Shown here: positions 8,725 to 17,191 of the stretch, in pieces
How positions within the stretch are numbered: the first letter of the stretch is position 1
How the letters are laid out: each line of letters starts with the position of its first letter
Assembly (NCBI GenBank): GCA_016713365.1
Contig: JADJPG010000035.1
Coordinates: 1 to 64,000, forward strand
Direction of reading: 5' to 3'
Length of the DNA: 64,000 bases
DNA from: Verrucomicrobiota bacterium
GTDB taxonomy: Bacteria > Verrucomicrobiota > Verrucomicrobiia > Limisphaerales > JADJPG01
The notes under the pieces: model-generated
The model's input: only the letters and a program-made list of their open reading frames with translations
Told to the model about the DNA's origin: nothing
Database searches by the model: none
Position numbers and translations under genes: made by a program

Positions 8725-9450
8725 ATGCACGCTCCGATGTTTTTGTTGGCAGAATCCGAATTGGTCTTCGTGTGGCGGAATGCCACGCCGGAGGCCAAGG
8801 CGATCATTGTCATCCTCGTTATTTTCTCGATCTTCGCGTGGTCGGTGATGGCGCAGAAGGCCATGCAGATGCGCCGTGCGAAACGGCTCAACACATTCTT
8901 CGAGTCCGAATTCCGCACACAGAAGCACGTGCTCGACGTTTACGATCGCAAGCTGCAAGTGCCCGACTGTCCGCTCTTCGTCGTGTATCAGGAAGGCTGC
9001 AAGGAACTCGACGCGCGCTTGAAGGAACGCGGGAGCAATGAACGCCGCCGTTACGTCTCACTCAAGGGAATGGAACACGTGAAACGCACGCTCGAACGGA
9101 CCGTCGCGCAGCAATCGTTGAAGCTCGAGTCGGGTTTGATCCTGCTGGCCATCGCGGTCAGCGGCGCGCCGTTCCTTGGATTGCTCGGCACGGTGTGGGG
9201 CGTGATGAGCACGTTCAGCTACGTGGCGTTGAAGGGCAGCGCTGATTTGAAGACGATGGCGCCCGGTGTCTCCGCCGCGCTGGTGACGACAGTGGCCGGT
9301 CTGCTGGTCGCCATTCCGTCCATGTTCGGCTACAACTGGCTTGTGCATAATCTCCGCGTCCAGACGGTCGATCTGGACAACTTTGCCCAGGAACTCACCT
9401 CCCACATGGAGACGGAGTATTTGCGCGACGAGGAAGATGTCGTGAGGTAA
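8725..9450 (+). CDS. tolQ: TolQ/ExbB-family proton channel subunit
   Basis: 241 residues. One N-terminal membrane helix (AIIVILVIFSIFAWSVMAQ, about 25-43), a long cytoplasmic loop, then two helices (ILLAIAVSGAPFLGLLGTVW and VSAALVTTVAGLLVAIPSM). This is the MotA/TolQ/ExbB pattern with the conserved Gly-Thr-Val-Trp-Gly and Thr-Thr of the ion path. With TolR it forms the inner-membrane motor that energises TolA. The ATG at 8725 is chosen over an upstream TTG; neither has a strong ribosome site. It is the first gene of tolQ-tolR-tolA-tolB-pal, which argues for Tol rather than ExbB. Confidence 0.88.
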   Translation: MHAPMFLLAESELVFVWRNATPEAKAIIVILVIFSIFAWSVMAQKAMQMRRAKRLNTFFESEFRTQKHVLDVYDRKLQVPDCPLFVVYQEGCKELDARLKERGSNERRRYVSLKGMEHVKRTLERTVAQQSLKLESGLILLAIAVSGAPFLGLLGTVWGVMSTFSYVALKGSADLKTMAPGVSAALVTTVAGLLVAIPSMFGYNWLVHNLRVQTVDLDNFAQELTSHMETEYLRDEEDVVR

Positions 9451-9455
9451 GGACG

Positions 9456-9890
9456 ATGAGACGCTTCTCCCAACGCAACAGCCTGGTCACGCTGTCGGAT
9501 ATCAACATCACGCCGCTGCTGGATCTCGCGTTCGTGTTGCTCATTATCTTCATCATCACCACGCCGTTGCTGGAGCAGGGTTTGAATCTCAAGCTGCCGC
9601 AGGGCGGTCAGGCGGACAGTCCCAAGATCAATCCGCGCGACATTCGGACCGTGGACATCAGCGCCCGCGGGGACTACAAGTTTCGTGAACGGTTTTATTC
9701 CGTGGATCAAATTGCCACGACCTTGCGCGACGAACAGCGCCGGAACCCGAACCTCATCGTCTACGTTCGCGCGGACGAGGAAGGCGCTTGGAAGCACATC
9801 GCCGCGCTGCTCAACCGGTTTGAACAGGTGGGCGTGGTCAACATCTCCATGCGCACCGACCCGACGACCGCGCCGCGGCGTTCGCGGTAA
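9456..9890 (+). CDS. tolR: TolR/ExbD-family motor subunit
   Basis: 144 residues. A short cytoplasmic N-terminus containing SDINITPLLDLAFVLLIIF carries the membrane helix with its conserved Asp (DLAFVLL), followed by a periplasmic domain (about 50-144). The Asp takes part in proton flow through the TolQ-TolR channel. It starts five bases after tolQ ends. The basic tail (APRRSR) is unusual only in composition. Confidence 0.9.
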   Translation: MRRFSQRNSLVTLSDINITPLLDLAFVLLIIFIITTPLLEQGLNLKLPQGGQADSPKINPRDIRTVDISARGDYKFRERFYSVDQIATTLRDEQRRNPNLIVYVRADEEGAWKHIAALLNRFEQVGVVNISMRTDPTTAPRRSR

Positions 9891-9908
9891 ACAGGACTGT
9901 CACTTTCG

Positions 9909-10895
9909 ATGGACCGAAGCCAAAAGAAATGTCTGATCGCCTCCGCCAGCCTGCATGGTTTCCTCGCCCTGCTGCTGGTCTTCAGCTCGGCGTTTTTCGT
10001 GGCCAAGGAGAAGCCCACCACCTTTTCCAAATTGCAGTTTGTTCCCGCGAAGTTCGTTGAAGACGCGATGGCCGGTGGCGGCGGTAATCCGAACATCGCC
10101 CGCACCGATGATGTCCAGAAAGGCTCTCCGGACGCTCCGAAACAACTCATCAACCCGCCGCCCCAGGCCACCCGGCAGCAACAGCCGACTCCGCCTTCGC
10201 CCGCTCCCAATCCGGAACCCGTGAAGCCGGAACCCAAACGGACGGAAAAGAAGACGCCTGAGCCCAAGGTCGAGCCGGCGACCGCCAAGAATAAAACCAC
10301 GCCGAAACCCACCGAGCTCGCGAAGCCCAAGATTACCGACAAGCCTGTTCCGACCAAGCCGCGCATTGACCTCAGTGAGCTGAAGCCGGTAACGCGCACT
10401 TCGGACGACAAACGCAAGCAGCAGGAGGAAGCCGAAGCCCGCGAAGCGCAGCGTCAGCACAACGCGGCCGTGGCCGCAGCGAATGCCGCCCGCCAACAAC
10501 TGGCGAAACGGTTCAATCAGGCGGCAGGCGATCTTCAGCGAGGATTTGCGACCGGAACGAAGGTTGATGTGGGTGGACCGGGTGGCGCAGCGTATGCCAG
10601 CTATGGTGCAGTCGTACAACAGTATTATCAGGACGCGTGGAAAAACCAGACCCGGCTTTTTAATGACCTGAATGACGATGATTTCACCGCAACTGTTGAA
10701 GTGGTGATCTCCCGTGAGGGCAGGATAATCAAAGCTCGAATCACTGACCGTTCTCCGAATAACGTAATGAATCGTTGTGTTCAACGAGCGCTCGACTCCG
10801 TCAGTAAGCTGCCCCCATTTCCGGCCTTTATCACTGATTCGGAGAGGGCTTTTACCATCGAATTCAACTTGAAGACCAATCGTACAACCGGATGA
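9909..10895 (+). CDS. tolA: TolA/TonB-like periplasm-spanning protein
   Basis: 328 residues in the TolA layout. A cytoplasmic N-terminus and single membrane helix (ASLHGFLALLLVFSSAFFVA, about 13-32) lead into a long Pro/Lys/Glu/Thr-rich stretch (about 75-165), an Ala/Gln/Arg helical segment (about 165-205), and a compact C-terminal domain (about 225-328: YQDAWKNQTR, TATVEVVISREGRIIKARI) of the TonB/TolA C-terminal fold. It links the TolQR motor to TolB and Pal. The stop overlaps the tolB start (ATGA at 10892-10895). The gene lacks long Lys-Ala repeats seen in enterobacterial TolA. Confidence 0.85.
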   Translation: MDRSQKKCLIASASLHGFLALLLVFSSAFFVAKEKPTTFSKLQFVPAKFVEDAMAGGGGNPNIARTDDVQKGSPDAPKQLINPPPQATRQQQPTPPSPAPNPEPVKPEPKRTEKKTPEPKVEPATAKNKTTPKPTELAKPKITDKPVPTKPRIDLSELKPVTRTSDDKRKQQEEAEAREAQRQHNAAVAAANAARQQLAKRFNQAAGDLQRGFATGTKVDVGGPGGAAYASYGAVVQQYYQDAWKNQTRLFNDLNDDDFTATVEVVISREGRIIKARITDRSPNNVMNRCVQRALDSVSKLPPFPAFITDSERAFTIEFNLKTNRTTG

Positions 10896-12076
10896 AAAAT
10901 TTCACCAGTCTACTTGCTGCCTCAGCCTTCGCGTTGCTCGTAGCGGCGTTGTCGACGGCGACTCACGCTGCCGAACGGATTATTGTAACGGAATTCAAAG
11001 ACGCCCTCGGCTTCCTGAAGCCCGTTCCTGTCAATGTCAGCGGCTTTACTGGCGAAGCGGACTCCGTGCTGAAGAACGATCTGCTGTTTATGGGCGTGCA
11101 ACATGTCCCCCTCGATCAAGCGCAGTATCTGATCACTGGCAGCGCAGCCGGCCGCGTCGAAGGCCGTCTCACTGACAAGCCCACCAAGGGGATCATGCTC
11201 AACAAAGCTTACAGCGGCGGTTCCACCCGGCAGCAGATCCACGCCTTCGCGGATGACATCGCCAAGGCGCTCACCGGATTGCCTGGCATCGCCCAGACGA
11301 AGATGGCGTTCAAGGCGGAGAAAGGCCCCGGCCGCAGCGAGATCTACATCGCGGACTTCGACGGCTTCGGCGCGCAGGCGGTCACCAGCGACAACAACAT
11401 CGTTTCCGACCCCGAATGGCGCGGGCGGGACATGCTGGTATACTCCTCCTACAAGCTGGGCGGTCCCCACATCTTTTCCCACCACCTCACCTCCGGCGCG
11501 CGGAACCCGGTGGCCCGGCATCCCGGCGGAAATTATAGCCCGGGTGTTTCGCCCGATGGCTCGAAGGTGGCGATGATTCTCAGCAAGGGCGGCAGTCCGG
11601 ACCTCTACGTGGCCAACATCGACGGCAGCGGATTGCGGCAGCTGACCAAGACCCGGGAATCGGAATCCTCTCCGTGCTGGTCGCCGGACGGCAAAAAGAT
11701 TTGCTACGGCTCGCGCGAGCGCGGTGCGACGTTGCTTTTCACCATTTCCGCTGCGGGTGGCACTCCCCGGTTGTTGTCCACCAGCGGCGCGCCGACCCCG
11801 ACGGAGCCGGATTGGTCGCCGGACGGCAAGTGGATCGCGTTCACCTCGCAGACGCGCAGTGGTTTCAATATCTGCATCGTCCCGGCCGGCGGCGGCGAGG
11901 CGATCGTGCTCGTCGATGGCGAAGATCCGTCCTGGGCGCCCAATTCGCGGGCGATCCTCTTCTGCCGCGGTCGCGATCATGCCAAACAGTTGTCTTTACT
12001 TGACGTGCCCACCAAACAAGTAAAAACTCTCGGCCGCATTCTGGAGAGCAACTCGCAGCCGAGTTGGGCGAAGTAA
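10892..12076 (+). CDS. tolB: TolB-like periplasmic beta-propeller protein
   Basis: 394 residues. Sec signal peptide (LLAASAFALLVAALSTATHA, cut after HA-A), an N-terminal TolB domain (about 28-135), then a beta-propeller with repeated DPEWRGRDMLVYSS, SPGVSPDGSKVAMILS, SPCWSPDGKKICYGS and EPDWSPDGKWIAFTS blades. TolB docks to Pal and TolA in the periplasm. ATGA overlap with tolA indicates translational coupling. All blades read in one frame with no damage. Confidence 0.92.
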   Translation: MKNFTSLLAASAFALLVAALSTATHAAERIIVTEFKDALGFLKPVPVNVSGFTGEADSVLKNDLLFMGVQHVPLDQAQYLITGSAAGRVEGRLTDKPTKGIMLNKAYSGGSTRQQIHAFADDIAKALTGLPGIAQTKMAFKAEKGPGRSEIYIADFDGFGAQAVTSDNNIVSDPEWRGRDMLVYSSYKLGGPHIFSHHLTSGARNPVARHPGGNYSPGVSPDGSKVAMILSKGGSPDLYVANIDGSGLRQLTKTRESESSPCWSPDGKKICYGSRERGATLLFTISAAGGTPRLLSTSGAPTPTEPDWSPDGKWIAFTSQTRSGFNICIVPAGGGEAIVLVDGEDPSWAPNSRAILFCRGRDHAKQLSLLDVPTKQVKTLGRILESNSQPSWAK

Positions 12077-12119
12077 AAAACTAATGCACAGAAGGCTCTC
12101 CACATCGCTCAAAAACAAA

Positions 12120-12782
12120 ATGAAACTCGCTAAGTCCGTTTATCTGCTCACCGTCGCCCTGACGCTTTCCGCAACACTCGTCGGCTGCAAGAAAGGCCTC
12201 GACAAGACCACCAGCATCCCCGGCGGACGCAACGCCGCCATCGCGGACAGCGGTCCCACCCAGCCTCGGGATATCGATCGCGGTGGAATCATTCCTCCAT
12301 TCAATCCGGGTGGAAATAATCCTGGCGGCAACAATGTGACTGGAGTTCCCGGCTTCGATCCCACGAAGGGAGACGCAGGCATCGGTCAGGCCAAAGGCGA
12401 CTTCACAGGCTGGATTGAGAATCCCGACGAGTTCGCCAACCAGACGGTCTATTTCGAATTCGACAAGTCGAACGTCAAGCCGAGCGAAGTGGGCAAGCTC
12501 GAAGAAGTCGCCAAGAAGATGAAGGATGCCTTCAAAGGCAAAGCGTTGCGCATCGAAGGTCATTGCGATGAGCGTGGAACCGAAGAATACAACCGTGCCC
12601 TCGGCGACCGTCGTGCTCTCTCCGTTCGCGAGAAACTGGTCCAGCTCGGTCTCGACCCCGAAATGCTCCCGACCATTACCTACGGCGAAGAAAAGCCTGC
12701 CGATCCGGGCCATGACGATGCCGCGTGGAGGAAGAACCGCCGAGGCCAATTGATTCTCCTTTCGCCTCCGGGATCGAATTAA
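12120..12782 (+). CDS. pal: Peptidoglycan-associated lipoprotein (OmpA-like C-terminus)
   Basis: 220 residues from the ATG giving MKLAKSVYLLTVALTLSATL followed by lipobox LVGC. A Gly/Asn/Pro-rich linker is followed by an OmpA-like peptidoglycan-binding domain (about 110-220) with VYFEFDKSNVKPSE, IEGHCDERGTEEYNRALGDR and a terminal RRGQLILL. It anchors the outer membrane to the wall and binds TolB. An upstream ATG at 12084 would add 12 residues before the signal and is less likely. Confidence 0.92.
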   Translation: MKLAKSVYLLTVALTLSATLVGCKKGLDKTTSIPGGRNAAIADSGPTQPRDIDRGGIIPPFNPGGNNPGGNNVTGVPGFDPTKGDAGIGQAKGDFTGWIENPDEFANQTVYFEFDKSNVKPSEVGKLEEVAKKMKDAFKGKALRIEGHCDERGTEEYNRALGDRRALSVREKLVQLGLDPEMLPTITYGEEKPADPGHDDAAWRKNRRGQLILLSPPGSN

Positions 12783-12806
12783 ATCCGGACGGCTCCCGTC
12801 TGAAAC

Positions 12807-12843
12807 AATCCTGTCGGCCCGTCGTATGACCGGCGACAGGATT
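12807..12843 (+). terminator. Inverted repeat after pal, possible terminator or attenuator
   Basis: Ten-base perfect stem AATCCTGTCG (12807-12816) and CGACAGGATT (12834-12843) around a 17-base loop. There is no long T run after it, so it may act as a weak terminator or a 3' end stabiliser between the tol-pal genes and tatA. Confidence 0.42.
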
Positions 12844-12893
12844 GGTGCTTTACACACCGGAATGACGGGCCTAGTTTTACCATCAGAAAGACA

Positions 12894-13170
12894 ATGTTTA
12901 TGAATACTCTGTTCGCAGCCATGTTGGGCGGTTGGGAAATCGTGCTGATCCTCGCGGTCGTGCTGATTCTGTTCGGAGCCAAGAAGCTCCCCGAACTCGC
13001 CAAGGGCTTGGGCCAGGGCATCAAGGAATTCAAGAAGGCCACCACGGAAGTCTCCAACGAGATTCACACGGCCATGGACGACAACCGCTATTCGCAGCCG
13101 CCAGATCGACCAGGAGCCAGCCTCCAAGCCTGCGGAAAGCCAGTCTTCTGCGCCGTCCAACAAAGCCTGA
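12894..13170 (+). CDS. tatA: Sec-independent translocase TatA (one frameshift near the 3' end)
   Basis: Small Tat pore subunit. N-terminal membrane helix GGWEIVLILAVVLILFGAKK with the hinge Gly-Ala-Lys-Lys, then the amphipathic helix LPELAKGLGQGIKEFKKATT and a polar tail. Start ATG 12894 has AGAAAGA just upstream; a second ATG follows at 12900. After residue 64 the open frame drifts into an unlikely Cys-rich tail. Skipping one C around 13086-13091 restores a normal hydrophilic end (AIRSRQIDQEPASKPAES...SNKA) with a stop at 13168-13170. I annotate that reconstructed end. Next gene is tatC; no tatB is present, as in two-component Tat systems. Confidence 0.85.
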
Positions 13171-13196
13171 GTCCGATTTTCCTCTGAAAGCACGTC

Positions 13197-14198
13197 ATGT
13201 CGAACAACCCCGATGATCCACGTACAGACGAGGAGTTGGGGGACGAAGGCGGCCCGGTAAAGTCCTTCCTCGATCATCTTGAGGACCTTCGTTGGGTTCT
13301 CATCAAGAGCCTCGCCGCCCTCGGTATCGGGATGTTGATCTGCCTCATCGCAGGCGATCAAGTTGTTCACATCCTCAAGCGTCCGCTGCTCAACGCCAAG
13401 GTCAAGTTTCCTGGCACGAACGAGGTCTGGACCATTTCCTGGGGCACCAACGTCATGAAGGTGCTCAAGCTGAACGACGCCCAGCAGGAACAATACGGCG
13501 GCGGCACCAATCGCTACAAATCTTGGAAGATCGATCTGATGCCGAAGGCACCAATGGATTTTTCCTCTCGGCCTCGCTCCCGACCCGAACACGGACCCCA
13601 GCACGGCGGAGCGGATGAAGATCGACCTGATCAACCTCAGCCCGGTGGGCGGCTTCTGGGTGGCGCTGCAAGTATCGATGTACGGCGGTACCCTGCTCGC
13701 GTCGCCGTTTATTTTTTACTTCATTGCCGGCTTCATCTTCCCGGCGCTGCGGATGAAGGAGAAACACTACGTCTACCGCGGTCTCGGCTTCGGCGTCTTC
13801 CTCTTCTCGCTTGGCGTGTGCTTTTGTTACTTCATCCTCATGCCCATCGCGCTTTCCGCCTCGGCCATGTATTCGAACTGGCTGGGCTTCGAGGCGAACC
13901 AGTGGCGCGCGGAGGATTACATCAGCTTCGTCTGCAAATTCATGCTAGGCATGGGCATTGGCTTCCAGATGCCGGTGGTGCTGCTCACCTTGGTGAAGAT
14001 CGGCGTGTTGAACTACACGATCCTTTCCAAGATGCGCCGCTACATGATCGTCGTGAACCTCGTGCTCGGCGCGCTGCTCACCACGCCCGAAGTCATCACG
14101 CAGGTCATGATGGCCATCCCGCTCCAGCTCTCTACGAAATCAGTGTGTGGATCGCCTGGTATTGGGAACGTCGCGAGAAGAAGCAGGCGAAAGCGTGA
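13197..14198 (+). CDS. tatC: Sec-independent translocase TatC (two frameshifts)
   Basis: Multi-span receptor of the twin-arginine system. N-terminal part in frame 3 has the diagnostic SFLDHLEDLRWVLIKSLAAL. The middle, in frame 1 from about 13570, carries helices SPFIFYFIAGFIFPAL, FGVFLFSLGVCFCYFILMP, the MGIGFQMPVVLLTLVKIG segment, and RRYMIVVNLVLGALLTTPE. The last residues return to frame 3 (LYEISVWIAWYWERREKKQ), ending at the TGA 14196-14198. Breaks are near 13562-13572 (at a T run) and 14128-14134 (one C apparently missing). Two compensating indels with all conserved parts intact point to sequence error. A long soluble insert (about 75-130) between helices 1 and 2 is unusual for TatC. The stop codon lies in a heptad repeat. 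Confidence 0.85.
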   Translation: MSNNPDDPRTDEELGDEGGPVKSFLDHLEDLRWVLIKSLAALGIGMLICLIAGDQVVHILKRPLLNAKVKFPGTNEVWTISWGTNVMKVLKLNDAQQEQYGGGTNRYKSWKIDLMPKAPMDFSSRPRSRPEHGPQHGGADEDRPDQPQPGGRLLGGAASIDVRRYPARVAVYFLLHCRLHLPGAADEGETLRLPRSRLRRLPLLAWRVLLLLHPHAHRAFRLGHVFELAGLRGEPVARGGLHQLRLQIHARHGHWLPDAGGAAHLGEDRRVELHDPFQDAPLHDRREPRARRAAHHARSHHAGHDGHPAPALYEISVWIAWYWERREKKQAKA

Positions 14199-14276
14199 TG
14201 CGCAATGTGTGACCCGTGATTTCACGGCGCACCCCCATCCCGTTCACGCATTACGGATCACCCGTCACTCGTTACG
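14193..14276. repeat. Mirrored heptad-repeat array between convergent tatC and fabD
   Basis: Four 7-base units read forward from 14193: GCGTGAT, GCGCAAT, GTGTGAC, CCGTGAT. After a 21-base centre containing ACCCCCATCCC, five units of the same kind read on the other strand from 14276 back to 14242: CGTAACG, AGTGACG, GGTGATC, CGTAATG, CGTGAAC. The shared core is roughly (G/C)CGTRAY. The tatC stop TGA and the fabD stop TAA both lie inside the outermost units. The whole element can fold as an imperfect hairpin; a perfect CCGTGA/TCACGG stem sits at 14214-14227. It may act as a bidirectional terminator. Confidence 0.6.
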
Positions 14277-15201
14277 CTTCGAGCGCCTTCATCGTCGCGT
14301 CCAGGCTCGCCGCATCCGCCACGTTCAACATCTGCGCGTTGCCATCGATGCGTTTCATGAAACCGCTCAATGCCTTGCCCGGCCCCAGCTCGATAAACCG
14401 CGTGTAACCCTGCGCCAGCAGATGGCGCATCGAATCCTCCCAGCGCACGGACGACGTCACTTGATCGACCAAACGCTGGTGAATCTCCGACGGCGCGCCG
14501 TGCGGTTGCGCGGTGACGTTTGAAATCACGGGAACGATCGGAGTCTTCAGCGTCGCGGCCTTCAAGACGCCGTCCAGTTTCGGCTGCGCACTGGCCATCA
14601 ACGCCGAGTGATACGCGCCTGCGACCGTCAACGGCATCGCCTTCTTGGCGCCCTTCGCCTTCGCGATGTCGCACGCGGCGGCCATTTTGTCGGCGGGACC
14701 GGAGATCACGATCTGCCCCGGGCAGTTCAGATTCGCCAGCTCCACGCCTGCTTCGGCACAAGCTTCGCGCGTCTTCGCCTCATCGAGGCCGATGATCGCC
14801 GCCATGCCGCCCTTCGTTGCCTCACAAGCCTCCTGCATGAAACGCCCGCGCTGCTGCACCACCTTGATGCCGTCCTCGAACGTCAGCGCGCCCGCCGCCG
14901 TCAGGGCCGTGAACTCGCCAAGTGACAGGCCCGCCGTCGCCTCGAACATCAGCCCCGGCACGCGTTCCTTGAGCAGCTCGAAGGCAACCCAGCTCACGAG
15001 GAAAATCCCCGGCTGCGCGTTCTCGGTCTTCGTCAGCTCGGCCTCCGGGCCCTCGAAACAAATCTTCGCGAGGTCGTAGCCGAGAGCGGCATTGGCCTTG
15101 TCGAACCACGCGCGCGCCGTGGGAAACTGCTCTGCGAGATCGCGTCCCATCCCGACGGTTTGGGCGCCCTGTCCAGCGAACAAAAGTGCGGTCTTGCTCA
15201 T
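14272..15201 (-). CDS. fabD: Malonyl-CoA:ACP transacylase
   Basis: 309 residues, typical FabD length. Motifs: LLFAGQGAQTVGMG at the N-terminus, the nucleophile elbow GLSLGEF, QQRGRFMQEA with the substrate-binding Arg, AGAYHSALM with the catalytic His, and FIELGPGKALSGF near the end. It transfers malonyl from CoA to acyl carrier protein for fatty-acid synthesis in the cytoplasm. It stands alone here, with no other fab gene beside it, and converges on tatC. Start ATG gives MSKTALLFAGQ, standard for the family. Confidence 0.95.
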   Translation of the reverse strand: MSKTALLFAGQGAQTVGMGRDLAEQFPTARAWFDKANAALGYDLAKICFEGPEAELTKTENAQPGIFLVSWVAFELLKERVPGLMFEATAGLSLGEFTALTAAGALTFEDGIKVVQQRGRFMQEACEATKGGMAAIIGLDEAKTREACAEAGVELANLNCPGQIVISGPADKMAAACDIAKAKGAKKAMPLTVAGAYHSALMASAQPKLDGVLKAATLKTPIVPVISNVTAQPHGAPSEIHQRLVDQVTSSVRWEDSMRHLLAQGYTRFIELGPGKALSGFMKRIDGNAQMLNVADAASLDATMKALEA

Positions 15202-15490
15202 ATAAAGTGGGGTGACTTAAGCGCAACCTCCGGCAAAGAGGAAGGAAGTTTTGGGCTGCTCCAGCAACCACGGCGCGCGGTGTTCCGAACTGGTTCTGTG
15301 AAAGCGATCCGTCCGCGGATCGCTCTGTTCCGTGAACGGAACGCTGGCTCCCACACGTCGTCTCCGATGCTGCGACGAAAAGAAATATTCCGACGGGAAT
15401 CCAGCCAAACTCAGGCTTTCTGTTCGTGATGTCCTGCTTCGAGACACTGTGGCAAAGCGGCTGCTAAAGGACGTTCATCAGAAAGTAACC

Positions 15491-17191
15491 ATGACGACCC
15501 GAAGACTTCACACTGTTCCGTTCCTACTCTGTGCCGCGCTCATTCTCACCACCTGTGCCTCGGCGCTGGCGCAAGGCACCAACGCTTGGACCAACGTCGT
15601 GGGCGGCTCATGGCACGCGCCGGCCAACTGGTCTCTCGGCGTTGCGCCCGCCATCGCCCAGAACATCGTTGCGATCACGAATTTCAATTCCAAGACGGTT
15701 ACTGCGGACGCGACCACCCCCGCGGCGAATCTCTCCGTGCGCAATCTCATCCTCGGCGCGCTTCAGAACCGGCAGAACACGCTCGTCCTCACCAATCTCG
15801 CCGCTCCGCTGCAGGTGACGCGCGGATTGACGATGACCGCCGGCGGCGCGCTGCAAGTTCACAACTCCGAGCTCCGCGTTGATGCCGCGCTCGGCGGACA
15901 GGTGACGATGACCGCCGCCTCCGCAAGCTTCGTGAACAGCTCCGCGTTTCTCAGCAACAGCGCTCTGCTAAAGATCGGGAATGGCGCCGGCCTTTCCTCC
16001 ATCAACCTGACGAACAGCTCTCTGCTCACGGACCACGAACTTCGCGTCGGCGCCGTGAATCGTTCGCTCGGTCGCCTGAATCTCGCCGAAGGTCGCGTCG
16101 AAGTCGGGCTGGAGCTTTATGTCGGCGACGAAGCGGGCTCCACGGGAGTTGTGACCATCGCATCCGGAACTCTTCAAGCGCTCAATACAAACGTTAACAC
16201 CCGCATCGGCCACCGTGGCAACGGCTCGATGATTGTCTCCAACGGTCTGGCGCACTTCGATGATGTTTCGGTCGGTCGCCACGACACGGCGCGCGGCGCG
16301 CTGTTGGTCGCGGGTGGCGAGTTCGCCTGCGGCACGTTGAGCATCGGCCGCTTCTCGAATGCCGTCGGCATGGTCACCGTCGCGGGCGGATTTCTAAACG
16401 TCGCCGACGGCAGCCTTTACGTGGGCCGCGAAGGCAACGGGTCTCTCACGAACCTCAGCGGCCGCATCACCGCCTCGCGCCTGATCGTTCCGGGTGCCAC
16501 GAATACGGCCACCGGCCTGGCGCAGTTCCTCGGCGGCGAATCGATCTTCACCTCGGGCCTCAATCTCGGCAGCCAAGTTTCGACCGGCCTCGTCGTGCTG
16601 AATGGCGGCGCGCTCTTCTGCACCAACGCCACCGCTACTGCGACATCCATCGTTACGCAGGGTGAACTCGTGCTGAACTCCGGCGTCGCGCAGTTCGATC
16701 GCCTCGAACTCAACTCCGCCGCCGGACGCCTCCAGTTCATCGGCGGCACGCTCCGCGCCCGTGACCTCATCGTGAACAACGGCGCGCCGTTCGTCCTCGG
16801 CGACGGCGTGAATCCCGCGACGCTCGAACTCGACGGCGGCACGGTGACCTTCGCCAACGGCATCGTCGTCTCGCCGAACGCCACGCTCGCCGGCTGCGGC
16901 ACGTTGACCGGCAATGTGACCGTGCTCGCTGGCGGCTCGAGCGGCTTCCAGCCCTGCGGCCAACCGCAGATCACGCCAATCACGCTGACGAACTTCACCT
17001 CCGTCACCACAGGAATTCGCTTCTCCTTCAACTCGGATGCCGGCGTGAACTACCTCGTCGAGTTCAAGAACGACCTCGCTGAACCCGCCTGGCAGCCGCT
17101 CGCCACGCTCGCTGGTAACGGCAGTTTGCTCCACGTGACCAACAACCCAGCCGCGACAGGCGCGCGCTTCTTCCAAGTGAAGACCCCATGA
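15491..17191 (+). CDS. Secreted beta-helix repeat protein
   Basis: 566 residues. Signal peptide (VPFLLCAALILTTCASALAQ, about 8-27) then about 480 residues of short irregular repeats rich in Gly/Asn/Leu/Thr (for example LRVGAVNRSLGRLNLAEGRV, LYVGDEAGSTGVVTIASGTL, LYVGREGNGSLTNLSG). These resemble right-handed beta-helix passenger or autotransporter-associated repeat proteins. The last about 65 residues (YLVEFKNDLAEPAWQPL...ARFFQV) match a C-terminal module common on Verrucomicrobiota secreted proteins. No transmembrane barrel or PEP-CTERM motif is present. Start ATG 15491 follows AGAAAGTAACC; an upstream open stretch is not preferred. The stop overlaps the next start (ATGA), so it is the first gene of a long co-directional block. 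Confidence 0.75.
   Translation: MTTRRLHTVPFLLCAALILTTCASALAQGTNAWTNVVGGSWHAPANWSLGVAPAIAQNIVAITNFNSKTVTADATTPAANLSVRNLILGALQNRQNTLVLTNLAAPLQVTRGLTMTAGGALQVHNSELRVDAALGGQVTMTAASASFVNSSAFLSNSALLKIGNGAGLSSINLTNSSLLTDHELRVGAVNRSLGRLNLAEGRVEVGLELYVGDEAGSTGVVTIASGTLQALNTNVNTRIGHRGNGSMIVSNGLAHFDDVSVGRHDTARGALLVAGGEFACGTLSIGRFSNAVGMVTVAGGFLNVADGSLYVGREGNGSLTNLSGRITASRLIVPGATNTATGLAQFLGGESIFTSGLNLGSQVSTGLVVLNGGALFCTNATATATSIVTQGELVLNSGVAQFDRLELNSAAGRLQFIGGTLRARDLIVNNGAPFVLGDGVNPATLELDGGTVTFANGIVVSPNATLAGCGTLTGNVTVLAGGSSGFQPCGQPQITPITLTNFTSVTTGIRFSFNSDAGVNYLVEFKNDLAEPAWQPLATLAGNGSLLHVTNNPAATGARFFQVKTP

Noticed and set aside
13086..14134. Programmed ribosomal frameshifting in tatA/tatC
   Set aside because: No slippery heptamer with a downstream pseudoknot was seen, several shifts of both signs are needed, and similar breaks occur in unrelated genes.
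15491..17191. Autotransporter (type V) or PEP-CTERM assignment for the beta-helix protein
   Set aside because: No C-terminal translocator barrel and no PEP-CTERM motif; the end is a short beta module instead.
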